DNA of 64,000 bases from Arcuatula senhousia. Its lineage: Eukaryota > Mollusca > Bivalvia > Mytilida > Mytilidae. Every line of letters starts with the position of its first letter. Position 1 is the first letter of the stretch. The stretch covers positions 4,022,842-4,086,841 of the forward strand of contig OZ020306.1 of assembly GCA_963971305.1 (NCBI GenBank). Direction: 5' to 3'. Below, in pieces: positions 63,876 to 64,000 of the stretch. The notes under the pieces were generated by a model. That model did no database searches. It saw only the letters and a program-made list of their open reading frames with translations, and was not told the DNA's origin. A program made the translations under genes and the position numbers.

Positions 63876-64000
63876 GTAATCATTAACATGGAAACGGAAT
63901 ATCCTTCTTTGTCACACATTAAGCGTTTTTCAGTCATTTGACATTTGCCTGAGTGAAACAGCGGACAAATTTCAAACCATATTTTGATAATGGACCTGAT

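Larger units (their letters stand above)
1..64000 (+). repeat. Tandem array of ~3.15-kb F-type lectin gene units
   Basis: The window is a head-to-tail direct repeat. Full units begin at 24, 3177, 6330, 9485, 12728, 15892, 19289, 22453, 25618, 28780, 31924, 35080, 42312, 52141, 56739, 59867 and 63192. Spacing is 3,144-3,165 bp where no insertion or short unit intervenes. Introns and exons are nearly identical between units, with scattered substitutions and small indels, so amplification is recent or the array is homogenised. The array runs off both ends. Seven lectin-less units of ~1.36 kb are interspersed after units 12, 13 and 14. Confidence 0.97.

Noticed and set aside
1..64000. CRISPR array or satellite DNA
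   Set aside because: The repeat unit is kilobase-scale, contains intact spliced coding exons, and has no short repeat-spacer pattern.

Overview
This window looks like metazoan nuclear DNA, most likely from a marine invertebrate and plausibly a bivalve mollusc. It is strongly AT-rich. Coding sequence is short exons with GT/AG splice sites and pyrimidine-rich acceptors. It carries a LINE with a poly(A) tail and DNA-transposon fragments. The encoded domain family, the F-type lectin (fucolectin/FTP, F5/8C-like), is often expanded in bivalves. The organism call is inference.

Almost the whole window is one head-to-tail tandem array of an approximately 3.15-kb unit, all on the + strand. Each full unit holds five exons. 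Exon A (204 nt) and exon B (195 nt) together encode one 133-residue FTP lectin domain. Three 27-nt microexons follow, each encoding a nine-residue basic linker: KAPPKKTRG, KAVSRKTKG, KAVSRKTKG. Every exon starts and ends in phase 1, so any number can be joined, skipped or duplicated in frame. No initiator, signal peptide, terminal stop or gene polyadenylation site is visible, so the window appears to be the interior of one very large gene. It contains 17 complete lectin domains and 69 microexons, about 2,880 in-frame codons if all are spliced.

Layout: 1-35079 holds eleven full units (unit 6 has a perfect-hairpin insertion, unit 4 an ~85-bp insertion). From 35080 to 42311 is unit 12 followed by three lectin-less 1,358-bp short units carrying only microexons. 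From 42312 to 52140 is a second copy of that 7.23-kb block, interrupted by a 5'-truncated LINE at 47662-50247. From 52141 to 56738 is a third, shorter copy with one short unit and a 77-bp insertion. From 56739 to 64000 are units 15, 16 (with a hAT-like MITE) and part of unit 17.

The predicted product would be a secreted-type chain of F-type lectin domains separated by linkers of 27 to 108 residues. It is extremely cationic, about +37 per 160-residue unit. The domains keep the His and both Arg of the fucose-binding motif but have lost its Asp and vicinal Cys pair. The closest known architecture I recall is oyster sperm bindin, which has tandem F-lectin repeats, but identity and expression cannot be shown from sequence alone.
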